A stretch of 64,000 nucleotides of DNA from an uncultured Clostridia bacterium (GCA_947630115.1 CANRGG010000004.1:1-64000), one strand, 5' to 3'. Positions 9,221-17,140 are shown, numbered from the stretch's first letter. Numbers and translations are program-made. Notes: generated from the sequence alone by a model not told the origin.

Positions 9221-10426
9221 ATGGAATCTCTTCGGGAACTTTACAAGATCGGGACGGGGCCTTCGAGCTCGCATACCATGGGCCCGCGCCGCGCGGCGCT
9301 CGACTTTCTCGGACGCTGTTCCGGGGCAGCGCGCTACCGTGTCGTCCTGTACGGCTCGCTCGCAGCGACGGGAAAGGGACATCTGACGGACGAAATCCTC
9401 GTCAAGACCTTTCTGCCCAAGCCCTGCGAAGTGATCTTCAACGAGAAGGAGAAAGATCTTCCCCATCCCAACGTGCTCGATATTGAGGGCTTGGACGGGG
9501 AGGGGAACTCCCTTCTTCGCAAACGGTATCTTTCCGTCGGCGGCGGCAGTATCCGCGTCGAAGGGGAGCCCGAGACCAAGCCGAAGGAAGTCTATCCTTT
9601 CCGGAGCTTTTCCAAGATCCGCGACTACTGTATTGAACATGACTGCAACCTTGACCGGCTCGTGTTCGAGTTCGAGGATCGTGATATCTATGCCTTTCTC
9701 TGCGACGTCTGGAAACAGATGCAGACGACGATCTTGCGCGGGCTGAAAGCGGACGGCGTGCTGCCCGGCAAACTCGGCGTCTGGCGCAAGGCGAAGATCC
9801 TCTTCGAGAGCGTGGACGAGAACGAGGAACCGCAGACGCGCGACAACCGGCTCCTCTGCGCCTTTGCGTTCGCGACGAGCGAAGAGAATGCCGCTGGGGG
9901 GACGATCGTCACCGCGCCCACTTGCGGCGCAAGCGGCGTTTTACCCGCCGTTCTGTTCTTTTTGAGCCGCAAATACGGCTATTCGGAGAAAAAGATCGTC
10001 TCTGCCCTCGCCGTCGCGGGGATCGTCGGCGCATTCGTCAAGCAGAACGCCTCGGTGAGCGGCGCGGAGGCGGGCTGCCAGGCGGAGATCGGCACGGCGA
10101 CCTCGATGGCTGCCGCCGCGGTCTGTTCCCTCTTCGGTTATCCCATTCAAAAGACCGAGTACGCCGCGGGCATTGCCCTCGAACATCAGCTCGGGCTCAC
10201 CTGCGACCCCGTCTGCGGCTATGTGCAGATCCCCTGTATCGAGCGCAACGCCGTCGCAAGTTTGAGGGCGATCGTCAGCGCCGAACTCGCCTACGTTCTG
10301 ACGGGCACGAGAAAACTTTCCTTCGATCTGGTCGTGAATGCCATGTACAACACCGGTCGCGACCTCAACGCCCGCTACCGCGAGACGAGCGAAGGGGGGC
10401 TCGCCGCCCTCTATAAAACGGAGTGA
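9221..10426 (+). CDS. sdaA: L-serine ammonia-lyase, single-chain iron-sulfur type
   Basis: The 401-residue enzyme converts L-serine to pyruvate and ammonia in the cytosol using a [4Fe-4S] cluster. It is the fused form. The beta-like N-terminal domain has the hallmark GTGPSSSHTMGPRRAA. The alpha domain runs from about residue 165 with TAPTCGASGVLP, GAEAGCQAEIGTA and TCDPVCGYVQIPC, which supply the cluster cysteines and conserved loops. The ATG at 9221 is preferred over an upstream in-frame start because GGAGG sits 8 bases before it. The closest obvious promoter is 360 bp upstream and antisense to the small membrane-protein gene. Confidence 0.94.
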   Translation: MESLRELYKIGTGPSSSHTMGPRRAALDFLGRCSGAARYRVVLYGSLAATGKGHLTDEILVKTFLPKPCEVIFNEKEKDLPHPNVLDIEGLDGEGNSLLRKRYLSVGGGSIRVEGEPETKPKEVYPFRSFSKIRDYCIEHDCNLDRLVFEFEDRDIYAFLCDVWKQMQTTILRGLKADGVLPGKLGVWRKAKILFESVDENEEPQTRDNRLLCAFAFATSEENAAGGTIVTAPTCGASGVLPAVLFFLSRKYGYSEKKIVSALAVAGIVGAFVKQNASVSGAEAGCQAEIGTATSMAAAAVCSLFGYPIQKTEYAAGIALEHQLGLTCDPVCGYVQIPCIERNAVASLRAIVSAELAYVLTGTRKLSFDLVVNAMYNTGRDLNARYRETSEGGLAALYKTE

Positions 10427-10495
10427 AAATTTCGGAAAATTCGGCGGGGTTTCCTTCGAAAATCGTCCGAAATCCGAAAAAATTTGCGCAAAAAA

Positions 10496-10533
10496 GGCAG
10501 CCTGCCGCAAAAAGCGGGCTGCCGTTTGATTTT
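10496..10533. terminator. Bidirectional intrinsic terminator
   Basis: The GGCAGCC/GGCTGCC stem has an inner TGCCGC-A5-GCGG extension. A T-rich tract follows on the plus strand, and six T follow on the minus strand. It separates the convergent serine dehydratase and TSCPD genes. Confidence 0.8.
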
Positions 10534-10540
10534 TTTGGCC

Positions 10541-10792
10541 TCAGTTCTCGCTTTGGAGCTGTTCTTCGAGCGCCTTTGCAAGCTGATCGGGGCAGGACGT
10601 GTTCTGCTTGCAGCGGATCCCCTTCAAAAGGGGAATGACCTCGGAGGCGAGCCGTCCTTCGACGAGCTTTCCGATCCCCTGCAGATTGCCGCTGCAGCCG
10701 CCGATGAATTTCAGATTGTGAATGCGCTTTTCGCTGTCGAGATCGAAAACGATCTCCTTGGAGCAAGTGCCTTTTGTAGAATAAGTGATCAT
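10541..10792 (-). CDS. TSCPD domain-containing protein (TIGR03905 family)
   Basis: This 83-residue protein has the YSTKGTCSKEIVFDL start, the FIGGCSGNLQGI box and the C-terminal TSCPDQLA signature that names the domain. The same domain is found at the C-terminus of vitamin-B12-dependent ribonucleotide reductases; stand-alone versions are common in Clostridia and have no firm function. The three conserved cysteines suggest metal or redox chemistry, but that is inference. It lies 15 bp downstream of the DUF4364 gene on the same strand and is probably co-transcribed. Confidence 0.88.
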   Translation of the reverse strand: MITYSTKGTCSKEIVFDLDSEKRIHNLKFIGGCSGNLQGIGKLVEGRLASEVIPLLKGIRCKQNTSCPDQLAKALEEQLQSEN

Positions 10793-10807
10793 AGATAATA
10801 CCTCATA

Positions 10808-11332
10808 TCAGTCCACGAGTGTGTCGAGGACGGCGGAAAAAAGCTCTTTTGCTTTGGATTCCCATTGTTTGTAGATCGTGCTGGCGGTCTTTTTGTCGGG
10901 GACGACGAATTTGAGCTCGAGCATCGGCTGCACGGGGGCGAGGATCTTCAAAAAGACCGTGTAAGAGCCGTCCTTGTTCTGGTAATAGTCCGCTTTGCAC
11001 TGCTGTTTGTTGCGGTATTTTGCCGCGTTGGTCTTGACGAAGCGGGAGATTTCCTCGCGCAAACTCCTCGGAATGTTGATGTAGAAGTTTGCAAGCGTCT
11101 CCCTGCCCTCGGGCGTGATGGTATAGAGGGGTTCTTCGCCGCTCGGGATCTCACAGATGAACTCATTGTTCACAAGCGTCGGGATGAGCGTTCTGCAATC
11201 CATATAGTTGATCCACTCGTTGGAAGAGGTGCAGATGTCGATGACCGTGCGCTCCGACAGCGGGCACTCCATTTTGTCGAAAACGAAGAGAATAATTAAC
11301 TTATTGGTGGAGGTCTCGCCCTTGATTTGCAT
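10808..11332 (-). CDS. DUF4364 family protein
   Basis: This 174-residue cytosolic protein matches the DUF4364 family, which is widespread in Clostridia. The N-terminal half (about 5-90) looks like a winged-helix domain, with NKLIILFVFDKMECPLSE followed by YTITPEGRETL, a motif seen in PadR/ArsR-like folds. The C-terminal half is beta-rich (YYQNKDGSYTVFLKIL). A regulatory DNA-binding role is plausible but unproven. It leads the two-gene operon with the TSCPD protein and has a clear promoter on the minus strand. Confidence 0.85.
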   Translation of the reverse strand: MQIKGETSTNKLIILFVFDKMECPLSERTVIDICTSSNEWINYMDCRTLIPTLVNNEFICEIPSGEEPLYTITPEGRETLANFYINIPRSLREEISRFVKTNAAKYRNKQQCKADYYQNKDGSYTVFLKILAPVQPMLELKFVVPDKKTASTIYKQWESKAKELFSAVLDTLVD

Positions 11333-11373
11333 ATTTGTCCTTTGTGGATGGTTCAGCCGAGCATATTTTCTCT

Positions 11374-11402
11374 ATTATACCGAATATCAATAAAAAAATC
11401 AA
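11374..11402 (-). promoter_or_regulatory. Promoter of the DUF4364-TSCPD operon
   Basis: On the minus strand TTGATT is followed after 17 bp by TATAAT, with the gene starting about 40 nt further on. Confidence 0.7.
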
Positions 11403-11423
11403 GATATTTTCGGTGAAAATCTT

Positions 11424-11451
11424 TTGTTTATTTTCACGTTTGTGATATAAT
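11424..11451 (+). promoter_or_regulatory. Promoter of the unknown gene at 11500
   Basis: TTGTTT at 11424-11429 and TATAAT at 11446-11451 are 16 bp apart. It is back-to-back with the DUF4364 promoter, so the ~20 bp between the two -35 boxes could hold shared control. Confidence 0.65.
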
Positions 11452-11499
11452 AAGGATAAAGTCAAGGAAGAACGCGCCCGAAAAGGCGGCGGAGGAACT

Positions 11500-12216
11500 A
11501 TGGAAGAAAATAATACGGCCATGCAGCGGTTTTTCGCCGCCTGCGACGATCTGCTGCAAAGCAAACACTTTTTTGCCGAGAAAAAGATCGAGACGCTCAT
11601 GCGTTCGATCGCGGAATGCGGAGAACTGATGGCGCTCTTTTCGCAGCTCACGAGGAATTTCCACTATGAGGCCGCCAAGCGGCTCTATCTGAAGGAACCG
11701 CGCGAAACGCGGACGGCGCGCGGCGCGGCCTATCTGCCCGCCGACGAGAGCGAACTGCTCGCCTTCGTTTTCTGTCTTTTGATGGAGATCGACACCCAGG
11801 AAGTCAAACTTCCCGATCTTTTGCTCCGCTATTTCTATGTGGACGGCAGCCTGACCGCCAGCTATGCTCTCTTTGTCCAGCAGGTCATCCGGCCCTTCCG
11901 CGACGTCGTGCGCCGCTGTTTCCCCGACGCGGGGAAATGGGGGGATCCCTCCATGCAGCGCAAGAAAGAGGACGGCATTTTGCAGGCGATCTCCGAAAAA
12001 CTCGCCGCCGAGCGCGCCAACCTGCCCCGCCAGAAACTTTCCGAAGAGGATTTCCGCGGCGGCGGCGTCATGCTCGCCGAGATGAAGATCGCGATCGACC
12101 GGAGGGATATTCCGGAACTGAAAGCGCTCCTTTGCGGCTACTATTATTTTCTGCGCAATACCCGGACGACGTCCCAAAGCAGCAGCGAAATGTTCATGCT
12201 CGCCCAGGAACTTTAA
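11500..12216 (+). CDS. Uncharacterised helical protein
   Basis: I do not recognise this 238-residue protein. It has no signal peptide or membrane helix and is predicted to be largely alpha-helical (KKIETLMRSIAECGELMALFSQL, ELLAFVFCLLMEID). It contains an unusual number of aromatic residues toward the middle (LLRYFYVDGSLTASYALF). It is a real gene on the evidence of its own promoter, codon usage like its neighbours, and the short 20-bp gap to the NUDIX gene with which it probably forms an operon. No catalytic motif is apparent. Confidence 0.72.
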   Translation: MEENNTAMQRFFAACDDLLQSKHFFAEKKIETLMRSIAECGELMALFSQLTRNFHYEAAKRLYLKEPRETRTARGAAYLPADESELLAFVFCLLMEIDTQEVKLPDLLLRYFYVDGSLTASYALFVQQVIRPFRDVVRRCFPDAGKWGDPSMQRKKEDGILQAISEKLAAERANLPRQKLSEEDFRGGGVMLAEMKIAIDRRDIPELKALLCGYYYFLRNTRTTSQSSSEMFMLAQEL

Positions 12217-12236
12217 GACGGTTAAGAGGTGAAAAA

Positions 12237-12779
12237 TTGGATCTTTTTGAAAAGACGCTGAAAGAAAATTTGCTCTACCAAGGAAAGATCCTCGATCTTT
12301 ATCGGAACGAAGTGCTCCTCCCGGGCGGCAAAGAGGGGATCCGGGAAGTCGTTCGCCATCCGGGCGGCGCCTGCGTCTTGTATGTGAAGGACGGAAAGGT
12401 CGCCCTCGTCAGGCAGTTCCGCTATCCTTACGGCGAGGAGCTTTTGGAGATCCCCGCGGGAAAGCTCAAACGGGGGGAGGACCCCCGTCTGGCGGCGGCG
12501 CGCGAGCTCGAGGAGGAGACGGGCGTCCTTTCCGAAGATCTGACCCTTCTTTTCACCCTCTATCCCTCGCCGGGATATTCGGACGAGAAGATCTACGTCT
12601 TTGAGGCGGAACAGGGGAGAGAGGGGGAACAGCACCTTGACGAGGACGAATTTTTGAGCGTCTGCTATCTACCGGTCGAAGAGGCGGTCTCGATGATCGC
12701 AAGCGGCGGGATCCGCGACGCCAAGACGATCGCCGCGCTTCTTTTTTATACGGCGAGGGAAAAGAAGAAACCGGAATGA
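12237..12779 (+). CDS. NUDIX hydrolase, probable ADP-ribose pyrophosphatase
   Basis: The 180-residue protein carries a complete Nudix box: GKLKRGEDPRLAAARELEEETGV at about residues 78-100, fitting GX5EX7REUXEEXGU. The segments EVVRHPGGACVL, VRQFRYPYGEELLEIPAG and YPSPGYSDEKIYVFEA are typical of ADP-ribose diphosphatases, which hydrolyse ADP-ribose to AMP and ribose 5-phosphate. The best start is TTG at 12237, placed 5 bases after AAGAGGTG; a longer reading lacks both alignment to the family and a ribosome-binding site. It follows the unknown helical protein closely and is ended by a strong hairpin terminator. Confidence 0.9.
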   Translation: MDLFEKTLKENLLYQGKILDLYRNEVLLPGGKEGIREVVRHPGGACVLYVKDGKVALVRQFRYPYGEELLEIPAGKLKRGEDPRLAAARELEEETGVLSEDLTLLFTLYPSPGYSDEKIYVFEAEQGREGEQHLDEDEFLSVCYLPVEEAVSMIASGGIRDAKTIAALLFYTAREKKKPE

Positions 12780-12811
12780 AACAAGAAAAAGCGTAAAAAA
12801 GGCAAAACAGA

Positions 12812-12845
12812 CGCCGCCCGTCTCGGAAGAGACGGGCGGCGGTTT
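12812..12845. terminator. Intrinsic terminator between convergent genes
   Basis: The CGCCGCCCGTCTC stem pairs perfectly with GAGACGGGCGGCG around a GGAA loop and is followed by TTTT. It ends the NUDIX transcript; on the opposite strand the downstream bases include a TTTTTT run, so it can also serve the small minus-strand gene. Confidence 0.85.
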
Positions 12846-12873
12846 TCGGAAATCGGAGCGAACGGACTCGGCG

Positions 12874-13062
12874 TCAGTTGTTGTTGCAACCGCAGCCGCA
12901 GCCGCCGAAAATGTTGCCGAGGGTGCCGTTTTTGTAGGTGCAGTAAAGAAGCGCTACAAGGAAAGGGATCCCGCAGCCCGAGAATACGCTCGAATTGAAT
13001 ACGTTTCCGCTCGATCCGAGAATGAGCAGGATGATGAGGATCCAAAGGATATTGCCATTCAT
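12874..13062 (-). CDS. Tiny membrane protein with GCGCGCNNN tail
   Basis: The 62-residue product starts with a strong hydrophobic helix (LWILIILLILG). A second hydrophobic stretch (IPFLVALLYCTY) follows, and the end is a glycine-cysteine-asparagine tail (GGCGCGCNNN). Five cysteines are present in all. It has an excellent ribosome-binding site (AAGGAGG) before the ATG at 13062. I know no characterised relative. The cysteine-rich end could bind metal or crosslink, as in some spore-coat peptides, and a SigK-like element lies upstream, but this is inference. Confidence 0.7.
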   Translation of the reverse strand: MNGNILWILIILLILGSSGNVFNSSVFSGCGIPFLVALLYCTYKNGTLGNIFGGCGCGCNNN

Positions 13063-13128
13063 AGTTTTTCCTCCTTGAACGCGGCTGTGAGAAAGATATG
13101 TAGGTTGATTTCATAGCCGCTTCTATGT

Positions 13129-13156
13129 TATCGTATGTGAAGGCCGCAAAAATTGT
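13129..13156 (-). promoter_or_regulatory. Possible SigK-type sporulation promoter
   Basis: On the minus strand CATACGATA fits the mother-cell SigK -10 pattern CATANNNTA, with an AC dinucleotide 17 bp upstream as in its -35. It lies 67 bp before the tiny Cys-rich gene. No convincing sigma-A promoter is seen. A match this short can arise by chance. Confidence 0.3.
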
Positions 13157-13180
13157 TCCCCGGAAAGTCAGTTCATTTCC

Positions 13181-13209
13181 TTGCCAAGCGTCGGCTTTTT
13201 TGTTATAAT
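13181..13209 (+). promoter_or_regulatory. Promoter of the panT-coaX-hom operon
   Basis: TTGCCA and TATAAT are separated by 17 bp. The leader to the panT start at 13323 is about 107 nt; I see no recognisable riboswitch in it. Confidence 0.75.
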
Positions 13210-13322
13210 GATAGGGATGTGCCGGAAAAGCGGAAGGACACGGAGACGGTTTTATCCGCTTTGGCGCGTCAAAAAATCTTTTTTTCACGGATATTCCGAT
13301 TGGAAATCCGATGGAGGTCAAC

Positions 13323-14099
13323 ATGAAACCGGAAACCACCAAACCCTCTTTTTCTTCCAGAGTGAAGGAATATTTTGCCGCAAAACGGCTGTTTACGGCA
13401 AAGAACATCGCCTATCTTGCAGTGCTGCTCGCGCTCGTCATCGTGCTGCAACTGTTTGCTTCGGCGATCATGATCGGTCCCGTTCAGCTCAATTTCTCCC
13501 TGCTTCCCATCGTGTTGGGGGCGATCCTGCTCGGCCCTCTCGCGGGCGGGATTTTGGGGCTCGCCTGCGGGATCATCGTCGTCATCAGCGTCATCACGGG
13601 GCAGGCGCCCTTCTATGTCGCGATCTGGACCAACAGCCCCGTCGTCACGGTCTTTACCTGCGTGCTGAAAACGACCGTCGCGGGGATCGTCGGGGGAATT
13701 TTGTACCGGCTCATCAAACGGAAGAACCCCCTTGTCGCAACGTTCGTCGCTTCGGGAATCGTGCCCATCGTCAACACGGGCTTGTTCATTATTGGCTGCC
13801 TGTGCATGACGGGGACCATCGCCGATTTTGGCGGCGGGCTCAAGGGAATGGAGATCCTCACTTTCATTCTTGTGGGACTCGTTTCCTTCAATTTCTTCAT
13901 TGAATTTGCGATCAACCTTTTCTTTGCGCCCGCGATCTTCCGGGTCGTCACCATTGTGGAAAAGCAGATCGTCAAACAGCGCAAAAAATCTTTCCCGAAG
14001 GAAGAGGAGACGGCGTTCGGACAGCCCGAAAACGAACCGGCGGAAACGGACGGCTCTTCGGATCCTTTTGAAGCGGAAAATACCCAAGGAAATTTATGA
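13323..14099 (+). CDS. panT: ECF transporter S component, probably for pantothenate
   Basis: The 258-residue integral membrane protein has about six transmembrane helices (residues 30-215) between charged ends. It shows the substrate-binding subunit pattern of ECF transporters: NFSLLPIVLGAILLGPLAGGILGLACGIIVV, then WTNSPVVTVFTCVLKTTVAGIVGGILYRLI. S components bind a vitamin and share the ATPase-EcfT module encoded elsewhere. Its stop overlaps the start of coaX, the first enzyme of CoA synthesis from pantothenate, which makes pantothenate the likely substrate. The ATG at 13323 is chosen because GGAGG lies six bases before it; an ATG 12 bp upstream overlaps that site. The C-terminal ~45 residues are an acidic, disordered tail. 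Confidence 0.8.
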   Translation: MKPETTKPSFSSRVKEYFAAKRLFTAKNIAYLAVLLALVIVLQLFASAIMIGPVQLNFSLLPIVLGAILLGPLAGGILGLACGIIVVISVITGQAPFYVAIWTNSPVVTVFTCVLKTTVAGIVGGILYRLIKRKNPLVATFVASGIVPIVNTGLFIIGCLCMTGTIADFGGGLKGMEILTFILVGLVSFNFFIEFAINLFFAPAIFRVVTIVEKQIVKQRKKSFPKEEETAFGQPENEPAETDGSSDPFEAENTQGNL

Positions 14100-14881
14100 T
14101 TATCTGTATCGACGTCGGAAACACCAACATCAAATACGGCGTATTCGAAGGGGAAGAGCTCAAACTCTCGTTCCGGGTCTCCACGGACTTGAAGCGCACT
14201 TCCGATGAATACGGCACCCAGCTCGTCTCCATGCTCGCCGCGCGCGGGCTAGACGCGAAGAAATTCGACGGGGGGATCATCTCCTCGGTCGTGCCCTCGC
14301 TCGACTTTACAATGGAGCGCATGCTCGACTATTATCTCGGCGTCAAGCCGCTCCAGATCGCGCCCGGGCTCAAAACGGGGCTCAAAATGCGCGCCGACAA
14401 CGCGCGCGAGGTCGGGGCAGACCGTATTGTCAACAATGTCGCGGCGTTCCGAAAATACGGGAATGGCAAGCCCATGGTCGTCATTGACTTCGGCACCGCG
14501 ACGACGTTTAACATCTTGAATGAAGAGGGCGAATTCATCGGCGGAGTGATCGCGCCGGGGATCAAGGGTTCGCTCGACAGTCTGGTCGACGGCACGGCGA
14601 AACTTCCGCGCGTCGAGATCGAAGTCCCGAAGAGCGTCATCGCGACGAGCACCGTCACCAACATGCAGGCGGGGATCGTGTTCGGTTTTGCGGGGCTCGT
14701 CGAATACATCGTCAGAAAAATCAAAGCGGAGCTGAAAGCGGAGGAGATCGTCACCGTCGCGACGGGCGGTTTTTCCGAGGTCATGGCGCGCGAGGGCAAG
14801 AGTATCTCGATCGTCGATAAGACGCTCACGCTTTACGGCTTGAAATATTTGTATGATCTGAACACGGAGGGCGTGAAATGA
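14096..14881 (+). CDS. coaX: Type III pantothenate kinase
   Basis: This 261-residue cytosolic enzyme of the ASKHA fold phosphorylates pantothenate, the committed step of coenzyme A synthesis. The phosphate-binding start IICIDVGNTNIKYGVF, the GADRIVNNVAA box and the VIDFGTATTFNIL box are all present. GVIAPGIKGSLDSL closes the substrate site. Length is typical. The start overlaps the panT stop by 4 nt and the stop overlaps the hom start by 4 nt, showing translational coupling across the three genes. Confidence 0.96.
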   Translation: MIICIDVGNTNIKYGVFEGEELKLSFRVSTDLKRTSDEYGTQLVSMLAARGLDAKKFDGGIISSVVPSLDFTMERMLDYYLGVKPLQIAPGLKTGLKMRADNAREVGADRIVNNVAAFRKYGNGKPMVVIDFGTATTFNILNEEGEFIGGVIAPGIKGSLDSLVDGTAKLPRVEIEVPKSVIATSTVTNMQAGIVFGFAGLVEYIVRKIKAELKAEEIVTVATGGFSEVMAREGKSISIVDKTLTLYGLKYLYDLNTEGVK

Positions 14882-16140
14882 AAAAAGTCGGAGTTGCGAT
14901 CCTCGGCCTGGGGGTCGTCGGCGGCGGAACGTACCGCATTCTTTTGGAACATCGGGAGTTTTATCAGAGGACGCAGGGGCTGGATCTCACCGTCGAAAGC
15001 GTTCTGGAACCGGACGAGGGCAAGATCGCCGCGCTCGGGATCGACAGGGCCATCGTCGCCTCGAACATCGCCGAGGTCGTCTGCAATCCCGACGTCCAGA
15101 TCATCGTCGAATGTATCGGCGGGGAGGGCGTGGCACGCGACTATGTGTTGGCGGCGCTGTATGCGGGCAAGACGGTCGTCACCTCCAACAAACTGCTCTA
15201 TGCGAAACATTCGGACGAACTCGAGCGCGCGGCGCGTCAGCACCATGCGGGGCTACAGCTCGAGGCGAGCTGTATGGGCGGCGTGCCGATCGTGCGGACC
15301 CTTTTGAACGGCTTGCAGGCGAATGTCGTCGGCTCCATGATGGGGATCGTCAACGGAACGACGAACTATATCCTCTCCAAAATGACCGAGGAGGGCGCGG
15401 CGTATGAGGAGGCGTTGGCGCAGGCGCGGCAGCTCGGCTATGCCGAGGCCGATCCCGAATCCGATCTCGAAGGCTTCGACTCCGTCTATAAGCTCTCCAT
15501 TCTCGCCTCGCTTGCCTTCCATACGAAGGTCCCGGCGGACCGGATCCTGCGCGAGGGGCTCTCCAAAGTCTCCAAGGACGCGATTGGCTGCGCAAAGCAG
15601 CTCGGCTATGTGATCAAGCTGCTCGCGGTCGGGAAACAGACGAAGCAGGGGATCGAGGTTCGGGTTCATCCGGCGTTCGTGCCCAAGGAACATCCGCTCG
15701 CGGGCGTCGGCGGCTGCTACAACGCGATCTTTCTCCACGGCGACTCGGTGGGCGACGTCATGCTCTATGGCGAGGGCGCGGGCGCGCTTCCGACGGGCAG
15801 CGCGATGGTCAGCGACATCATCTATGCCGCCAACCACTATGAAAATATCTCGTCGAGCCGGATCTCCGTCGAAGAAAAGCCCAAGCTCGTCACCGATTTT
15901 TGTAGCGCCTATTTCCTGCGGCTGGAACTTCGGGACGCGGCGGAGGGGCTCTCCAAGGTGACGGCGCAGTTTGCGAAGAGGGGAATCTCTGTCAAAAAGC
16001 TCAGCCGCGTCGGAGCGGACGGAAAGCGCATTCTCCTCGTGACGGAAGAAGTTCAGGAATCGGTGTTGTTCGGGGCGCTTGAAAAACTCCGGGAGAGCGG
16101 GATCGCCGAAACGGACATGCGGCTTCGGGCGGTATCGTAA
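14878..16140 (+). CDS. hom: Homoserine dehydrogenase
   Basis: The 420-residue enzyme reduces aspartate semialdehyde to homoserine, on the route to threonine and methionine. The N-terminal nucleotide-binding domain holds GLGVVGGG (about 10-17). The catalytic domain has NGTTNYILSKM, followed by QLGYAEADPESDLEGFDS with the conserved lysine in VYKLSILA. GGCYNAIFLHGDSVGDVMLYGEGAG is the substrate region, and an ACT-type domain (about 345-420) ends the protein and may confer feedback control by threonine. It is the last gene of the panT-coaX-hom operon and is followed by a terminator. Linkage to pantothenate genes is unusual but explained by the 4-nt overlap. Confidence 0.95.
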   Translation: MKKVGVAILGLGVVGGGTYRILLEHREFYQRTQGLDLTVESVLEPDEGKIAALGIDRAIVASNIAEVVCNPDVQIIVECIGGEGVARDYVLAALYAGKTVVTSNKLLYAKHSDELERAARQHHAGLQLEASCMGGVPIVRTLLNGLQANVVGSMMGIVNGTTNYILSKMTEEGAAYEEALAQARQLGYAEADPESDLEGFDSVYKLSILASLAFHTKVPADRILREGLSKVSKDAIGCAKQLGYVIKLLAVGKQTKQGIEVRVHPAFVPKEHPLAGVGGCYNAIFLHGDSVGDVMLYGEGAGALPTGSAMVSDIIYAANHYENISSSRISVEEKPKLVTDFCSAYFLRLELRDAAEGLSKVTAQFAKRGISVKKLSRVGADGKRILLVTEEVQESVLFGALEKLRESGIAETDMRLRAVS

Positions 16141-16145
16141 AAAGC

Positions 16146-16170
16146 GGGGGCGCGAGGGCGCCCCTTTTTT
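16146..16170 (+). terminator. Intrinsic terminator after hom
   Basis: A GGGGCGC/GCGCCCC hairpin is followed by TTTTTT. It lies only a few bases before the next coding start at 16176, so the downstream gene must rely on readthrough or on a promoter inside hom. Confidence 0.75.
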
Positions 16171-16175
16171 GAAGA

Positions 16176-17018
16176 ATGAAAAGCGGATTTATTGTTGTCA
16201 ATGCCTATACCGGGAACGCGCATGAGCTCAACCAGCCCGAAAAACTTTCGGCGGAGCTTGAAAAGATGGGGGTGCGCATGCGGATCGTGCGGAATTCTCC
16301 TGCCGTTTCGTCCGAGCGCGGCGATTTCTGCATCTATTTCGATAAGGACAAGTATGCCGCAAGGGCGATCGAAAAAAAGATCCGCCTTTTTAACCGCGCG
16401 GAGGCGATCGAGATTTGCGACGACAAAATGCTCACCTATCTTTCGCTCGACGGATTTCCCATGCCTGAAACCATTCCCTCCCTTCTTTGCTATAATCCCG
16501 AATGCCCGACATCAAGCGAGCTTTTATCTGCTGCGGAGGAGCGTCTTGGCTATCCCATGGTCGTCAAGGAATGTTTCGGGTCTTTGGGGCGGCAAGTCTA
16601 TCTCGTTCAGGACAGAGAGGCGCTTCGGCGCATTTCCGAGCGGCTCAAACCGAAACCCCATTTGTACCAGAAATTCGTGTCGGAGAGCGCGGGGAAAGAT
16701 CTTCGGGTGATCGTCGTCGGCGGAAGGGCAATCGCTGCGATGAGACGGGTCTCCACAACGGACGACTTCCGTTCCAACGCCGAACTCGGCGGCGTGGGGG
16801 AGCGCTATCCCCTCGATGACGCCGCGCGCGATCTGTGCGAAAAGGTGGCGAAAAAGCTCTCCCTCGACTATTGCGGGATTGACCTTTTGTTCGGAAAAGA
16901 GGGGTATCTCGTCTGCGAAGTCAATTCGAATGCCTTCTTCCATACCATCGAACGGGTGACGGGAATTTCAGTCGCGACGGCATATGCAGAGCATATTTTC
17001 CGCGAAATTTACATCTGA
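16176..17018 (+). CDS. RimK-family ATP-grasp ligase
   Basis: The 280-residue protein has an N-terminal pre-ATP-grasp domain (1-90) and a catalytic domain. Visible motifs are GYPMVVKECFGSLGRQVYLV (ATP-binding lysines and glycine loop), KPHLYQKFV, DLRVIVVGGRAIAAMRR and the metal-binding end YLVCEVNSNAFF (about 258-269). RimK-type enzymes add glutamate or other amino acids to a carboxyl acceptor such as ribosomal protein S6, coenzyme F420 or a peptide. The acceptor here is unknown; no ribosomal or cofactor gene is adjacent. It follows the hom terminator closely. Confidence 0.85.
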   Translation: MKSGFIVVNAYTGNAHELNQPEKLSAELEKMGVRMRIVRNSPAVSSERGDFCIYFDKDKYAARAIEKKIRLFNRAEAIEICDDKMLTYLSLDGFPMPETIPSLLCYNPECPTSSELLSAAEERLGYPMVVKECFGSLGRQVYLVQDREALRRISERLKPKPHLYQKFVSESAGKDLRVIVVGGRAIAAMRRVSTTDDFRSNAELGGVGERYPLDDAARDLCEKVAKKLSLDYCGIDLLFGKEGYLVCEVNSNAFFHTIERVTGISVATAYAEHIFREIYI

Positions 17019-17034
17019 CATCTCATTTTTTGCG

Positions 17035-17064
17035 GTTTTGCATAGTACTATGTCAGACATAATA
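17035..17064. repeat. 30-bp dyad repeat, copy 1
   Basis: This 30-bp stretch is identical to 21582-21611. It contains the palindrome CATAGTACTATG overlapping ATGTC-A-GACAT. It sits between the RimK-like stop and the terminator at 17094. The GTNNNAC core resembles GntR-family operators, but the regulator is unknown. Confidence 0.8.
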
Positions 17065-17093
17065 TAGGAATTTATTCAAACTATTATAAAATT

Positions 17094-17133
17094 GGCGCCG
17101 CTTTGATTGTTCAAAGCGGCGCCGGCTGTTTTT
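17094..17133. terminator. Intrinsic terminator between convergent genes
   Basis: Perfect 13-bp arms (GGCGCCGCTTTGA and its complement) enclose a TTGT loop and are followed by GGCTGTTTTT. It lies between the RimK-like gene and the convergent leuS partner gene. The arms end in the same GGCGCCGC motif as the hairpin at 3774. Confidence 0.8.
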
Positions 17134-17140
17134 CAAAAAA

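Noticed and set aside
8859..9386. Plus-strand open frame of 175 residues after the antisense promoter
   Set aside because: It is the charged mirror of a hydrophobic minus-strand protein and runs out of frame into the start of sdaA. It has no ribosome-binding site and no family resemblance.
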